This document shows positions 1 to 8,727 of a stretch of 64,000 nucleotides of DNA, piece by piece. The DNA comes from Flavihumibacter rivuli (GTDB taxonomy: Bacteria > Bacteroidota > Bacteroidia > Chitinophagales > Chitinophagaceae), in assembly GCF_018595685.2 (NCBI RefSeq), contig NZ_CP092334.1:1020001-1084000 (forward strand). The letters run 5' to 3'. The notes below the pieces were generated by a model. It was not told the DNA's origin. It saw nothing but the letters and a program-made list of their open reading frames with translations, and ran no database searches. The translations under genes were made by a program, and so were the position numbers. Every line of letters starts with the position of its first letter. The stretch's first letter is position 1.

Positions 1-523
1 CCTGCTCGGATAAGCTCAGGATAGTGGCCCTTGAAGCCAGTTGCTTTTCATATTGGTGTAATAACCTGCTTTCATTCAGGTAATAGGCTTTCTTAAAAAA
101 GGACCTTTCAGCTTTATAAAGATGGTGGTAATACCTGCTTTCTACATTGAACAAACGTACAACCACCTTCCTGTTGCGGAAGCGTTCATCATGCAACAAA
201 TAACTGGTGTGGATCCCTTCCAACAAAATAGGATGGTCATCAGCCGCCAGCCTTTCCAGCAGGCTGCAATCAGACCTTGACGCTACTATGTAAGGCATTT
301 GGAAGGAAAATCCCTTATGTCCTTCCCTTCTTTGGTAATAATAAACTTCCTTACAAAACTGGTTCAGTATGGGTTGCTGTCCCCGACCATACTCAAAGCA
401 ATGCAGGATAATGTCAAATCCTTCCGCATGAAGGGCCTTAATGGTGCAAAAAATATCAATGACCCCACCGTAATCCAAAGGATAGGGCACATCATGGGCT
501 ACTATATGGAGCGTTCTTTTCAA
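1..523 (-). CDS. Glycosyltransferase, C-terminus beyond window edge
   Basis: Probable glycosyltransferase of the GT-B/GT4 type, cut by the left edge after 174 codons. The frame is open on the minus strand from a TTG at 523 to base 1, two bases after the stop of the upstream glycosyltransferase, so the two are almost certainly co-translated. The N-terminus begins LKRTLHIVAHDVPYPLDYGG and goes on with a Rossmann-like alternation of strands and helices (IKALHAEGFDIILHCFEYG), as in N-terminal GT-B acceptor domains. No in-frame ATG was found near the junction, so the TTG start is inferred. The donor and acceptor sugars cannot be told from this part. With its neighbours it points to synthesis of a surface polysaccharide or lipid-linked glycan. 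Confidence 0.75.
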   Translation of the reverse strand, partial: MKRTLHIVAHDVPYPLDYGGVIDIFCTIKALHAEGFDIILHCFEYGRGQQPILNQFCKEVYYYQRREGHKGFSFQMPYIVASRSDCSLLERLAADDHPILLEGIHTSYLLHDERFRNRKVVVRLFNVESRYYHHLYKAERSFFKKAYYLNESRLLHQYEKQLASRATILSLSEQ

Positions 524-525
524 GT

Positions 526-1614
526 TTAATCCATTTGATGGTAGAAGTCAAGCAGGATAGCTTGCTCCTTTTGCCAGTTAAGTTCCTGCCTCAGTCGGAG
601 GCAATTTTCCTGCAACTGCCTGTATAGGGAAGCATCATTCAGTAACCCCTTTACGGTTCTGGCAAGGTACTCAGGGCTTAACTCATCCAAAAGAACAGCA
701 ACAGGGGCTTCTTTGTTTAACCGGGCATAAACAGGATAGTTGACACAGACCTGGGGAGTGGCGGCATGGAAATAATCAAAGAAGCGGTTGGCAAGGGAAT
801 AGTAGTTATTCAGACCTTTTTTCTCGAAAAGGGTGAAACCCAGCTTTGCGCGCATCGTGATCTTGCGGAGTTGCTCTGGCAGGATCCTGCCTTTGAATAC
901 TACCTTGTCCTCAACGCCATACTTCCTGACCAATTCCCTGGTCTGCTCCATAAAATTTCCGTCGCCGCAGATCCACAAGGGCGTATCGATCCATTGCATG
1001 GCAGGGATCAACACTTCAAAAGCCCTTCCTTCATTAACTGCACCCTGGTATAAAAGATAATTGTCCTTTTCTATGGAGAAAGCCTCTTCTATAAGTACCG
1101 GTGAATTCCGGATAACCCTGTAATTAACGCCGTATTTTTTATTGAATATCTCTGCAATTACTTGATTTACAGTATATCCATATTTAAATCGCGGTAAATA
1201 CCAGGACTCAATAGCAGACCATATTTTATGGATAATTGGCCTGCTGACCACTTCTTTCATCTCACAAAAAAGTTCATGGGCATCATAGACCCTTTGTTTA
1301 CGCCGCAGGAAGGACACCCAGAAATTCGGCATTATGGTATCCAGGTCAATTGCGCAGAAAAGGTCAGCAGGTTGGAACAAGAGCCAGAAAAACAGGCGAA
1401 GGTTATATTCGAGGTAGAATAGTTTGCCAGAAGGGAAAAAGACCCGCAGTCTCTGCTGGCGGAAAGGTTTATCCCGCAATGGATTGGAGGATCGATGCAG
1501 CACGCCCACCAGGGTAACGCGGTAACCTGCATTGGCCAGGCTGGTACATATCCTTTCCATCCGCTGGTCGTGGTTGAGGTCATTGGTTACCGAAAAAATT
1601 ACCCTTTTATTCAT
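526..1614 (-). CDS. Glycosyltransferase family 4-like protein
   Basis: Predicted cytoplasmic glycosyltransferase of 362 residues, the usual size for the GT-B fold. The start MNKRVIFSVTNDLNHDQRM is typical of GT4 N-terminal domains. The C-terminal half has a Rossmann segment with a glycine-rich donor-binding turn (PLWICGDGNFMEQ near residue 215) and later the segment FEKKGLNNYYSLANRFFDY, where the conserved acidic/sugar-nucleotide site of the family lies. It sits 10 bases after the oxidoreductase gene and 2 bases before the next glycosyltransferase, forming one minus-strand operon. The sugar substrate is unknown. The family call is firm, the pathway is inferred from context. Confidence 0.8.
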   Translation of the reverse strand: MNKRVIFSVTNDLNHDQRMERICTSLANAGYRVTLVGVLHRSSNPLRDKPFRQQRLRVFFPSGKLFYLEYNLRLFFWLLFQPADLFCAIDLDTIMPNFWVSFLRRKQRVYDAHELFCEMKEVVSRPIIHKIWSAIESWYLPRFKYGYTVNQVIAEIFNKKYGVNYRVIRNSPVLIEEAFSIEKDNYLLYQGAVNEGRAFEVLIPAMQWIDTPLWICGDGNFMEQTRELVRKYGVEDKVVFKGRILPEQLRKITMRAKLGFTLFEKKGLNNYYSLANRFFDYFHAATPQVCVNYPVYARLNKEAPVAVLLDELSPEYLARTVKGLLNDASLYRQLQENCLRLRQELNWQKEQAILLDFYHQMD

Positions 1615-1624
1615 ATCAGCTTCC

Positions 1625-2632
1625 TTACCGGCGCATTTTAAAATAGATCTCTTCGATCAGTTGTACGGATAGCACCCCTTCAGCAGGATCCATATAGGCG
1701 GCACCATTTCCCTCAATAGAGCGGATCACCGAGTCGTATACCTTGGAATGGTTTTGCATAGAACCCTGGTAGAAACCATACTGGTTGGGGAGGGGAGAGG
1801 ATTCCAATTCCGGCTGGTTCAGCCCTTCCACTTCAAACCAGGTCAATTCATTGAGGTAGGCTCCCCCAATTTTAACGGTACCTTTTTCCCCGAATAAGGT
1901 TATGGAACCTTCCATATTCTTTTGGAAGGTATTGAGGGAATATTGGATAGTACCCTGCGCACCATTTTCCATTTCTAACACAACTGTTCCCGTATCCTCA
2001 AAATCAATCAGGCCATAGTGCAGGAAATTTCCCCCCCTGGCCGCTATTATTTCCGCCACATCACCCATCCACCAGCAGACCAGGTCTATAAAATGGCTGA
2101 ACTGGGTAAACAGTGGCCCCCCATCCAATTCGAGGCTGCCCCTCCATTGGGACTCGCTGAAATACCTGGCCGGACGGTTCCAAAAACAGTTCACCTGGAA
2201 GGCATGGATCTTTCCCAACTGGTTGGTATCCAATAATTTTTTAACAAACAAAACAGGGGCATTGAAGCGGTTCTGTTTAACTACAAACAATTGGCGGCCA
2301 GTATCCTTGGCAACCTCAACCATGGCCCTTGCATCGGCGGAATGGATGGCCATGGGCTTCTCGCAAAGTACATGGCAACCAGCCTTTAACCCAGCTATGG
2401 TATGGGCGGGATGCAGTCCATTTGGGCTGCTGACAACCAGAATATCCACCTTTTCAGAAGCCAAAAGGGTGGTAATGTCATCATAAATGGAGGCTTGGGT
2501 TCCACTGGCCAGGATGGCAGCAGCTTCAGGGACAATATCACAGACCGCCACCAGCTCACCACGGCTGGCAATCTCTGCGGCATGCTTTTTGGCAATATGT
2601 CCACATCCTACTATGGCGAAACGATAGGGCAT
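1625..2632 (-). CDS. Gfo/Idh/MocA family oxidoreductase (WlbA/WbpB-like)
   Basis: NAD(P)-dependent sugar oxidoreductase of 335 residues. The N-terminal Rossmann domain begins with IVGCGHIAKKHA (dinucleotide-binding GxGxxA variant), followed by the family signature CEKPMAI near residue 93 with the conserved lysine. The C-terminal alpha/beta domain contains VKQNRFNAPV and GGPLFTQFSHFIDLVCWW, where the catalytic histidine is expected. The VKQNR segment resembles enzymes such as WlbA/WbpB that oxidise UDP-N-acetylglucosamine-uronic acids in O-antigen pathways; this substrate is a family-based guess. It is first in the operon with two glycosyltransferases, which fits a role in making a modified sugar for a surface glycan. 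Confidence 0.8.
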   Translation of the reverse strand: MPYRFAIVGCGHIAKKHAAEIASRGELVAVCDIVPEAAAILASGTQASIYDDITTLLASEKVDILVVSSPNGLHPAHTIAGLKAGCHVLCEKPMAIHSADARAMVEVAKDTGRQLFVVKQNRFNAPVLFVKKLLDTNQLGKIHAFQVNCFWNRPARYFSESQWRGSLELDGGPLFTQFSHFIDLVCWWMGDVAEIIAARGGNFLHYGLIDFEDTGTVVLEMENGAQGTIQYSLNTFQKNMEGSITLFGEKGTVKIGGAYLNELTWFEVEGLNQPELESSPLPNQYGFYQGSMQNHSKVYDSVIRSIEGNGAAYMDPAEGVLSVQLIEEIYFKMRR

Positions 2633-2701
2633 TTAATGGTAATAATCCGGCAAAATCCAAAAAAAATGGCATTCGGCAAGCTGTTTGAAAAATATTTCCC
2701 T

Positions 2702-2709
2702 TAATTTTG
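2702..2709 (+). promoter_or_regulatory. TAnnTTTG -7 element, rpsO promoter
   Basis: TAATTTTG matches the Bacteroidota -7 consensus exactly and lies about 50 bases before the rpsO start. No good TTTG -33 element is seen at the expected 19-21 base distance. Confidence 0.5.
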
Positions 2710-2760
2710 CAGCCAAAATAAGAAGATACAATTATTGGATGTTTTTCAAAAAAAGAAAAG

Positions 2761-3033
2761 ATGCCTTACTTAACTAAAGAAAAAAAAGCCACAATTTTCG
2801 CAGAATTTGGTGGCAATGCTGCAAACACAGGTTCAATTGAAGGGCAGATCGCTTTATTGACTGAGCGTATCAGCTCAATCTCCAAGCACCTTCAGGCCAA
2901 CAAGAAGGATTTTTCTACCCATCGCGGCCTGATGCAAATGGTAGGTAAGCGTAAGCGCCTGTTGACCTACATGAGCAAGCATAACCTGCAAGGTTATCGC
3001 CAACTGATCGAAAAACTCGGTATCAGAAAATAA
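2761..3033 (+). CDS. rpsO: 30S ribosomal protein S15
   Basis: Primary 16S rRNA-binding protein of the small subunit platform. The 90-residue length is exactly that of the family (88-90), and the conserved block from HRGLMQMVGKRKRLLTYM to the end RQLIEKLGIRK is intact. The N-terminal half GSIEGQIALLTERISSISKHL forms the usual first helices. It is followed by its own strong terminator and then by pnp, the same rpsO-pnp order as in many bacteria, where S15 and PNPase expression are linked. Here a terminator separates them. Confidence 0.97.
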   Translation: MPYLTKEKKATIFAEFGGNAANTGSIEGQIALLTERISSISKHLQANKKDFSTHRGLMQMVGKRKRLLTYMSKHNLQGYRQLIEKLGIRK

Positions 3034-3052
3034 GTGGCTTCATGATATTATT

Positions 3053-3094
3053 AACTATTCCCAACTGATCATTCCGGTTGGGAATAGTTTTTTT
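3053..3094 (+). terminator. Intrinsic terminator after rpsO
   Basis: Perfect 13-base inverted repeat: AACTATTCCCAAC at 3053-3065 pairs with GTTGGGAATAGTT at 3077-3089, followed by a run of T to 3094. Confidence 0.9.
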
Positions 3095-3191
3095 GCATGC
3101 AGTTACTTTTTGTTCAAAACAGCATTGTTAACCACAGGACAGGACTACAACAATTCCCGCCTTTTGATCCTGTTACTGTAAATTAGAATCT

Positions 3192-5354
3192 ATGTTATCA
3201 CAACCTATCAATGTAACATTCGACATAGGTGGAGGACGCATGGTTACCATTGAAACCGGTAAGCTTGCCCGCCAGGCCGATGGTTCGGTTACTGTTCGTC
3301 AGGGCAACTGTATCCTGCTGGCTACAGTTTGCGCCACTAAGGAACCCAAGGAAGGACAAAGCTTCTTCCCCCTGACCGTTGACTACCAGGAAAAATTTGC
3401 TTCCGCCGGCCGTATCCCCGGTTCTTTCTTCAAGCGTGAAGGAAAACTGAGCGACTACGAAGTGTTGATCAGCCGCCTGATCGACCGTGCGCTTCGCCCT
3501 TTGTTCCCTGAAGATTATTTCTGTGATGTACAGGTATTGGTTACGCTGGTCTCCAGCGATCCTGAAGTGATGCCTGACTCACTGGCCTGTCTTGCTGCTT
3601 CTGCAGCCCTGGCTGTTTCAGATATTCCCATCCAGGAGATCATTTCTGAAGTACGCGTTGCCCGCGTGAATGGCGAAATGATCATTAACCCTTTCCGTTC
3701 TGAACTGGCCAATGCCGATATGGATTTCATCATCGGTGCAACTGAGAAGAACATCATGATGGTGGAAGGTGAATCGAAGGAGTGCTCAGAAGAAGACCTG
3801 ATCAAGGCCATTGAATTCGCCCATGATGCCATCCGCATGCAGGTAAAGGCGCAAGCCGAACTGCGTCAATTGGTTGGTGTTACTACCAAACGCGATTATC
3901 CTAAGCCTGCACAGGATGAGGAACTGCGTGCCAAGGTAACAGCCTTTGCAAAGGATAAGGTTTACCAGGTATCCAAGAGTGCACTGGCCAAGCACCAGCG
4001 CAGCGAGCAGTTTGAGCAGATCGGCACTGAACTGATGGAATACCTGAAGGCTGAATACAAAGTGGAAGAGGGTGCAGAGCTTGATGCCAGTGTCAAGAAG
4101 CTGGCCAAGAACTACTATGCGGACCTTCAGTACTATGTAGTTCGTGACATGATCCTGAATGACAAGGTTCGACTGGATGGCCGTGGACTGGACGAAGTTC
4201 GTCCCCTGGCTATGGAAGTGGATGTATTGCCTTCCCCACATGGAGCTGCTTTGTTCACCCGTGGTGAAACCCAGTCCCTGACTACGGTTACCCTGGGTAC
4301 CCCATTGGATGAGCTGCTGGTGGAAAGTGCGGCAAGTTCACAATATTCAAAGTTTATCCTGCATTATAACTTCCCGCCATTCTCAACCGGTGAAGTGAAG
4401 CCAATGCGCGGCCCCGGCCGTCGTGAAGTGGGTCATGGCAACCTGGCCATGCGTTCACTCAAGCAAATGATGCCTGGCGATGATTTCCCTTACACCGTTC
4501 GCGTGGTAAGTGATATCCTGGAATCAAACGGTTCTTCCTCTATGGCAACCGTTTGTGCCGGCTCCCTGGCCTTGATGGATGCGGGTATCCCCGTTCCCAA
4601 ACACGTTTCCGGTGTTGCAATGGGACTGATTACCAAGGATGGCAAGTTTGCCGTATTGACAGATATCCTGGGTGATGAAGACCACCTGGGTGATATGGAC
4701 TTCAAAGTAACCGGTACCCGTGAAGGTATCTGTGGTGTACAGATGGATATCAAGGTAGATGGCCTTAGCATGGATATCATGCGCCAGGCCCTCGAGCAGG
4801 CCCGTCGCGGACGACTGCATATCCTTGAGGCCATGTATGCTGCCATCAATGAAGCCCGCAGCGATGTGAAACCTCATGCACCACGTATGGTGAAACTGTT
4901 CATCGATAAGGAATTCATCGGTGCAGTGATCGGACCAGGTGGTAAGGTGATCCAGGAGATCCAGCGTGAAACCACTACCACCATCAATATTGAAGAGAAG
5001 AACAATATGGGTGAAGTGAGCATCTTCGGTACCAAGAAGGAAAGCGTTGACCGTGCGGTTGCCTGGGTAAAGGGGATCACTGCTGTACCAACTGTTGGCG
5101 ATACTTACGAAGCTACCGTAAAGTCTATCCAGCCTTATGGTGCTTTCGTGGAATTCCTCCCCGGCAAGCAGGGCTTGCTCCATATCTCTGAAGTAAGCTG
5201 GAAGCGTTTGGAAACGCTCGATGGCGTACTGAAAGAAGGAGATGTGGTGAAAGTTAAACTCACAGGAACAGATCCGAAGTCCGGTAAATTCAAACTGAGC
5301 CGTAAGGTTCTGTTGCCTAAGCCGGAAGGTCAGGGTCCCAGGCAGGGAGAATAA
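3192..5354 (+). CDS. pnp: Polyribonucleotide nucleotidyltransferase (PNPase)
   Basis: Phosphorolytic 3'-5' exoribonuclease and RNA polymerase of the degradosome. At 720 residues it has the standard architecture: two RNase PH domains separated by an all-helical linker, then KH and S1 RNA-binding domains. The second RNase PH core contains FTRGETQSL and the phosphate/metal-site segment DILGDEDHLGDMDFK. The KH domain holds FIGAVIGPGGKVIQ and the S1 domain GDTYEATVKSIQPYGAFVEF near the C-terminus. It lies after rpsO and ends at its own terminator. No in-frame disruption is seen. The start ATG gives the typical N-terminus MLSQPINVTFDIGGG. Confidence 0.97.
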   Translation: MLSQPINVTFDIGGGRMVTIETGKLARQADGSVTVRQGNCILLATVCATKEPKEGQSFFPLTVDYQEKFASAGRIPGSFFKREGKLSDYEVLISRLIDRALRPLFPEDYFCDVQVLVTLVSSDPEVMPDSLACLAASAALAVSDIPIQEIISEVRVARVNGEMIINPFRSELANADMDFIIGATEKNIMMVEGESKECSEEDLIKAIEFAHDAIRMQVKAQAELRQLVGVTTKRDYPKPAQDEELRAKVTAFAKDKVYQVSKSALAKHQRSEQFEQIGTELMEYLKAEYKVEEGAELDASVKKLAKNYYADLQYYVVRDMILNDKVRLDGRGLDEVRPLAMEVDVLPSPHGAALFTRGETQSLTTVTLGTPLDELLVESAASSQYSKFILHYNFPPFSTGEVKPMRGPGRREVGHGNLAMRSLKQMMPGDDFPYTVRVVSDILESNGSSSMATVCAGSLALMDAGIPVPKHVSGVAMGLITKDGKFAVLTDILGDEDHLGDMDFKVTGTREGICGVQMDIKVDGLSMDIMRQALEQARRGRLHILEAMYAAINEARSDVKPHAPRMVKLFIDKEFIGAVIGPGGKVIQEIQRETTTTINIEEKNNMGEVSIFGTKKESVDRAVAWVKGITAVPTVGDTYEATVKSIQPYGAFVEFLPGKQGLLHISEVSWKRLETLDGVLKEGDVVKVKLTGTDPKSGKFKLSRKVLLPKPEGQGPRQGE

Positions 5355-5379
5355 TTACCAGAATCTTTAAATACTTACA

Positions 5380-5405
5380 AACCCCGATCTATGGTCGGGG
5401 TTTTT
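5380..5405 (+). terminator. Intrinsic terminator after pnp
   Basis: AACCCCGA at 5380-5387 and TCGGGGTT at 5395-5402 form an 8-base stem followed by T residues. It ends just before the prmA start, so prmA may depend partly on readthrough or on a promoter overlapping this stem. Confidence 0.85.
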
Positions 5406-5415
5406 ATCTTATAGC

Positions 5416-6240
5416 ATGGAGTATTATCAGCAGGTGTCCATCACCGTTAGCAACACTGAAACCCGGGAGATCCTGGTGGCATTATTGGCAGATGCAGGAT
5501 ATGAAGGATTTGTGGAAGAGCCGGGTATCCTGAAGGCCTTTATTGCAGAATCCGCATTTGACCAGCAGGTACTTGATCAACTGGTTCAACCCTTTGCACA
5601 GGCCTATGAACTCGAAAGGATCATGCAACGCAACTGGAATGCGGAATGGGAATCCCAGTTCCAACCAGTGGCAGTGGGTGATTTTTGTGCCGTAAGGGCC
5701 GATTTCCATGAACCGATAAAGGGAGTGCGCCATGACATCATTGTTACCCCTAAAATGAGTTTTGGTACAGGACACCATGCCACTACCTACATGATGCTGG
5801 AAGCCATGCAAGAGGAGGATTTTAACGAAAAGAAAGTATTGGACTTTGGGACCGGCACCGGCGTATTGGCCATTCTTGCGGCCAAATTGGGAGCGTCCAC
5901 TGTCAAGGCCATTGACAACGACAGTTGGAGTATAGAGAATGCATTGGAAAATTTTGAGCGTAACAGTGTGAATGGGCAGGTTGACCTGGAAAAGGCTGAT
6001 ACCATAACAGGGGAGGAACAATATGATATCATTCTGGCCAATATCAATAAGAATGTCATCATATCACAACTGGATATCATTTGTAAACATTTGCGCCCGA
6101 ATGGAGTGCTCATCATCAGCGGATTGCTCCAATCTGACACACCAGACCTTCAAAAGGCAATAGCCCTGCATGGTTTATCGTTATTACATTCATTTGAACG
6201 AAATAGCTGGATTTGCTGGAAGCTTGGTGTTAAAGTGTAA
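5416..6240 (+). CDS. prmA: Ribosomal protein L11 methyltransferase
   Basis: SAM-dependent methyltransferase that trimethylates ribosomal protein L11. It has 274 residues, slightly shorter than the E. coli enzyme. The N-terminal substrate-recognition domain is followed by TPKMSFGTGHHATTYMML, a PrmA hallmark, and the SAM-binding motif I LDFGTGTGVLAI at residues 142-153. The motif DIILANINKNVI is the family equivalent of the NPP-type catalytic loop. The gene stands alone between the pnp terminator and plsY. Confidence 0.92.
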   Translation: MEYYQQVSITVSNTETREILVALLADAGYEGFVEEPGILKAFIAESAFDQQVLDQLVQPFAQAYELERIMQRNWNAEWESQFQPVAVGDFCAVRADFHEPIKGVRHDIIVTPKMSFGTGHHATTYMMLEAMQEEDFNEKKVLDFGTGTGVLAILAAKLGASTVKAIDNDSWSIENALENFERNSVNGQVDLEKADTITGEEQYDIILANINKNVIISQLDIICKHLRPNGVLIISGLLQSDTPDLQKAIALHGLSLLHSFERNSWICWKLGVKV

Positions 6241-6271
6241 TACGATAGGATTTTTTAAACACTGTTTTCAT

Positions 6272-6279
6272 TATTTTTG
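6272..6279 (+). promoter_or_regulatory. TAnnTTTG -7 element, plsY promoter
   Basis: TATTTTTG is an exact -7 match 24 bases before the plsY ATG. The expected -33 position holds a T-rich stretch but no clear TTTG. Confidence 0.45.
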
Positions 6280-6302
6280 AATTCCAACTTAACCCATCGT
6301 AC

Positions 6303-6965
6303 ATGAAAGAGGCTCTGCTGATATTATTGGCCTATCTTATCGGCTCTATCCCTACTGCTTTGTGGGTGAGCAGATCTTTTTTTGGCATCGACATCCGTGA
6401 ATATGGTTCAGGTAATTCCGGGGCCACTAATACCTTTCGTGTACTCGGTTCCAAATGGGGAACCTTCGTAATGATCATTGATGTGTTAAAAGGATTGATC
6501 GCGGTTAAACTCGCACTCTTACTCCCCAATTATATGGAGAATGAACTTGCACTTACCAACCTACAGTTAGGATTGGGAATGGCTGCAGTGCTGGGACATA
6601 TCTTTCCCATATGGGCAGATTTTAAAGGGGGCAAGGGAGTGGCCACATTGTTTGGACTCGTGATCGGCATTTCCCCCTGGACGGCTCTTTGCTGTTCCGG
6701 CGTGTTTCTTTTGGTGCTCTACCTTACTCGTTTTGTTTCACTCAGTTCCATTCTGGCCAGTATCGCCTTTCCCGTATTCATCCTGATCATCTTCAATGTA
6801 GACAACCATGCCTACAGGGTATTTGCTGTAGTGGTTGCCCTGATGGTTATCCTAACCCACCAGAAGAACATCAGCAGGATCCTTCGTGGCAGCGAAAGCA
6901 AAGTACCCATCCTGAAATACCGCGACCGCCGCAGGCAGCGTCGCCGCAACGACGATTCCAAGTAA
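6303..6965 (+). CDS. plsY: Acyl-phosphate glycerol-3-phosphate acyltransferase PlsY
   Basis: Integral membrane acyltransferase that moves the acyl chain from acyl-phosphate to glycerol-3-phosphate, the first step of phospholipid synthesis. The 220 residues contain about five hydrophobic segments and the three conserved loops of the family: GSIPTALW near residue 15 followed by REYGSGNSGATNTFR, then GHIFPIWADFKGGKGVAT, and a later arginine-bearing loop. The C-terminus is a basic tail (YRDRRRQRRRNDD). The gene seems monocistronic. Confidence 0.95.
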   Translation: MKEALLILLAYLIGSIPTALWVSRSFFGIDIREYGSGNSGATNTFRVLGSKWGTFVMIIDVLKGLIAVKLALLLPNYMENELALTNLQLGLGMAAVLGHIFPIWADFKGGKGVATLFGLVIGISPWTALCCSGVFLLVLYLTRFVSLSSILASIAFPVFILIIFNVDNHAYRVFAVVVALMVILTHQKNISRILRGSESKVPILKYRDRRRQRRRNDDSK

Positions 6966-7026
6966 TTTATTCTTTCATTTAACCTTTGCTTGTGCCGGTT
7001 GTCTTATTATTGGTACAAGAATTGGA

Positions 7027-7034
7027 TAGTTTTG
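7027..7034 (+). promoter_or_regulatory. TAnnTTTG -7 element upstream of M48 protease
   Basis: TAGTTTTG matches the -7 consensus, 22 bases before the ATG. A TTG lies 25 bases upstream of it, slightly beyond the usual spacing. Confidence 0.45.
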
Positions 7035-7056
7035 TCAACCATTTAACCTTTCGAGC

Positions 7057-7863
7057 ATGCGTAGGATATTGACCATTGGTCTCTTGTCGTTAGCGCTGGC
7101 ATCATGCAGCAAGAACCCAATTACGGGAAGGAACCAGCTCACCTTGTTTTCTGAAACTGAGATCCAGGGTATGGCTAGCCAGCAATACAAGCAGTTTCTG
7201 AGCCAGAATAAGATTGTCGCCACCAATGTGAGCAAAGACGCTGAAATGGTAAAAAGGATCGGGCAGCGTATTGCTACTGCCGTTACCAACTATTATACCC
7301 AACAAGGCCTATCCAAGGAATTGGAAGGATATCAATGGGAATACAACCTTATTGACTCCAAGGAAGCCAATGCCTGGTGTATGCCCGGCGGTAAGATCGT
7401 CGTCTATACAGGCCTGTTACCTATTACCCAGAATGAGGCAGCACTTGCGGTAGTGATGGGGCACGAAATAGCCCACGCCTTGGCCAAGCATGGCAATGAA
7501 AGGATGAGCCAGGGCATGGTCCAGCAATTGGGAGGGGTAGCCCTTTCTGTTGCCATGGTCAACCAACCTGCACAAACACAAAGCCTCTTTATGAACGCCT
7601 ATGGTCTTGGATCACAGTATGGCGCGATCCTTCCTTTCTCCAGGAAAAATGAACTGGAAGCCGATAAATATGGCTTATTCTTTTCTGCCATGGCAGGCTA
7701 TAACCCGCAAGAAGCCATCCCTTTATGGGAAAGGATGGCCAAGGCTTCCGGTGGCAATAAGCCCCCGGAATTTGCCAGTACCCACCCTGCTGAAACCACC
7801 AGGATTGAAAGACTCAGGGAATTAATGCCGGAGGCCCTTAAGTATTACCGCCCGGTGAAATAA
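7057..7863 (+). CDS. M48 family metalloprotease, lipoprotein
   Basis: Envelope zinc metalloprotease of 268 residues, of the kind related to LoiP/YcaL/BepA-type quality-control proteases. The signal sequence MRRILTIGLLSLALASC ends in a lipobox with Cys17, so the mature protein is probably anchored in the outer membrane. The zinc motif HEIAH spans residues 136-140 and the third ligand glutamate is in RKNELEADKYG near residue 206. The segment ELEADKYG followed by GYNPQEAIPLWERM is typical of M48C proteases. No TPR domain is present, unlike BepA. The gene is flanked by its own promoter and terminator. Confidence 0.92.
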   Translation: MRRILTIGLLSLALASCSKNPITGRNQLTLFSETEIQGMASQQYKQFLSQNKIVATNVSKDAEMVKRIGQRIATAVTNYYTQQGLSKELEGYQWEYNLIDSKEANAWCMPGGKIVVYTGLLPITQNEAALAVVMGHEIAHALAKHGNERMSQGMVQQLGGVALSVAMVNQPAQTQSLFMNAYGLGSQYGAILPFSRKNELEADKYGLFFSAMAGYNPQEAIPLWERMAKASGGNKPPEFASTHPAETTRIERLRELMPEALKYYRPVK

Positions 7864-7897
7864 GGAAAACAGATAATCAATTATTGTAATAATCTAG

Positions 7898-7925
7898 TCC
7901 CGCTGGCCATTCAGCGGGATTTTTA
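7898..7925 (+). terminator. Intrinsic terminator after M48 protease gene
   Basis: TCCCGCTG (7898-7905) pairs with CAGCGGGA (7912-7919) around a six-base loop, followed by TTTTT. Confidence 0.88.
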
Positions 7926-7959
7926 TTACCGTTTTCTGCCATTTCAGGAAGGAAATCAT

Positions 7960-7967
7960 TAAATTTG
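7960..7967 (+). promoter_or_regulatory. TAnnTTTG -7 element upstream of DUF3052/YdeI gene
   Basis: TAAATTTG is an exact -7 match 41 bases before the ATG. TCTG at 7935-7938, 21 bases upstream, could be a degenerate -33 element. Confidence 0.45.
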
Positions 7968-8008
7968 CATCCCGCTTTATATTTCCCTTTTTGAAAAAAG
8001 TTTAAGGC

Positions 8009-8674
8009 ATGTCGCAGAATTTATTCGAAAAACTCCAACTGAAAGACGAAAAAAATCTGCTCATTCAGGGTCTTCCGTCATCAATAGAAAAACAATTCAG
8101 CAAACTGGCTTTCGCTAAGAATGTTACCCCTTTGCTTAAAAGCAGGAGGATTGATTTCGCCCTTGTTTTTGCGATCAACGAGAACCAACTGAATGGGATC
8201 CTGAAGGATGTCCTGCCGGCCTTGAACGAAGGTGCAAAATTCTGGGTAGCCTATCCCAAATCAACCTCAAAGATCGTTACGGACCTTAACCGCGATTGTA
8301 GTTGGGACCTCATCACCAATGAAGGTTTTGAGAGTGTTAGCCAGGTTGCATTGGACCATGTGTGGACAGCCCTCCGCTTCAAGAAGGCCGAAAATATAAC
8401 GATAATGACAAGGGCAAGTGCCAACGGCGGCAAGCCAGCCGCAATAGAAGGAGTGGATCATGAAGACCGTATCGTAACCCCACCGGACGACCTGAAGATA
8501 CTTTTCAAGAAGAATAAGACGGCACTGGCTTCCTTTGAAAAATTGTCCTTCACGAACAAGAAAGAATATGTTCGCTGGATCAATAGTGCACGCAAGGAGG
8601 AAACACGCAAATCCAGGCTTGTGGCTACCGTTGAAATGCTGGAAGCAGGGAAGAAGAACCCCTCTGAAAAATAA
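8009..8674 (+). CDS. DUF3052-like / YdeI-OmpD-associated family protein
   Basis: Protein of 221 residues with two parts. Residues 1-120 (KLQLKDEKNLLIQGLP, then FALVFAINENQLNGIL and FWVAYPK) resemble DUF3052, a small alpha/beta domain of unknown function. The C-terminal part (LKILFKKNKTALASFEKLS, then KKEYVRWINSARKEETRKSR) matches the YdeI/OmpD-associated helical domain. No signal peptide or membrane segment is seen, so it is likely cytosolic. A biochemical role is not established for either family. The gene is bounded by its own promoter and a terminator, so it is probably transcribed alone. Confidence 0.75.
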   Translation: MSQNLFEKLQLKDEKNLLIQGLPSSIEKQFSKLAFAKNVTPLLKSRRIDFALVFAINENQLNGILKDVLPALNEGAKFWVAYPKSTSKIVTDLNRDCSWDLITNEGFESVSQVALDHVWTALRFKKAENITIMTRASANGGKPAAIEGVDHEDRIVTPPDDLKILFKKNKTALASFEKLSFTNKKEYVRWINSARKEETRKSRLVATVEMLEAGKKNPSEK

Positions 8675-8694
8675 ACAATTGATCTTTTTTGCTG

Positions 8695-8724
8695 AAAGGT
8701 TTGCTATAATTGCAAACCTTTTTT
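8695..8724 (+). terminator. Terminator hairpin overlapping next gene leader
   Basis: AAAGGTTTGC (8695-8704) and GCAAACCTTT (8712-8721) form a perfect 10-base stem followed by T to 8724, only four bases before the ATG of the CYTH gene. It therefore ends the DUF3052/YdeI transcript and may shape the leader of the next gene. Confidence 0.8.
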
Positions 8725-8727
8725 CTT

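Noticed and set aside
299-529. Plus-strand frame of 76 codons at the left edge
   Set aside because: It is antisense to the partial glycosyltransferase gene, which has clear family sequence.
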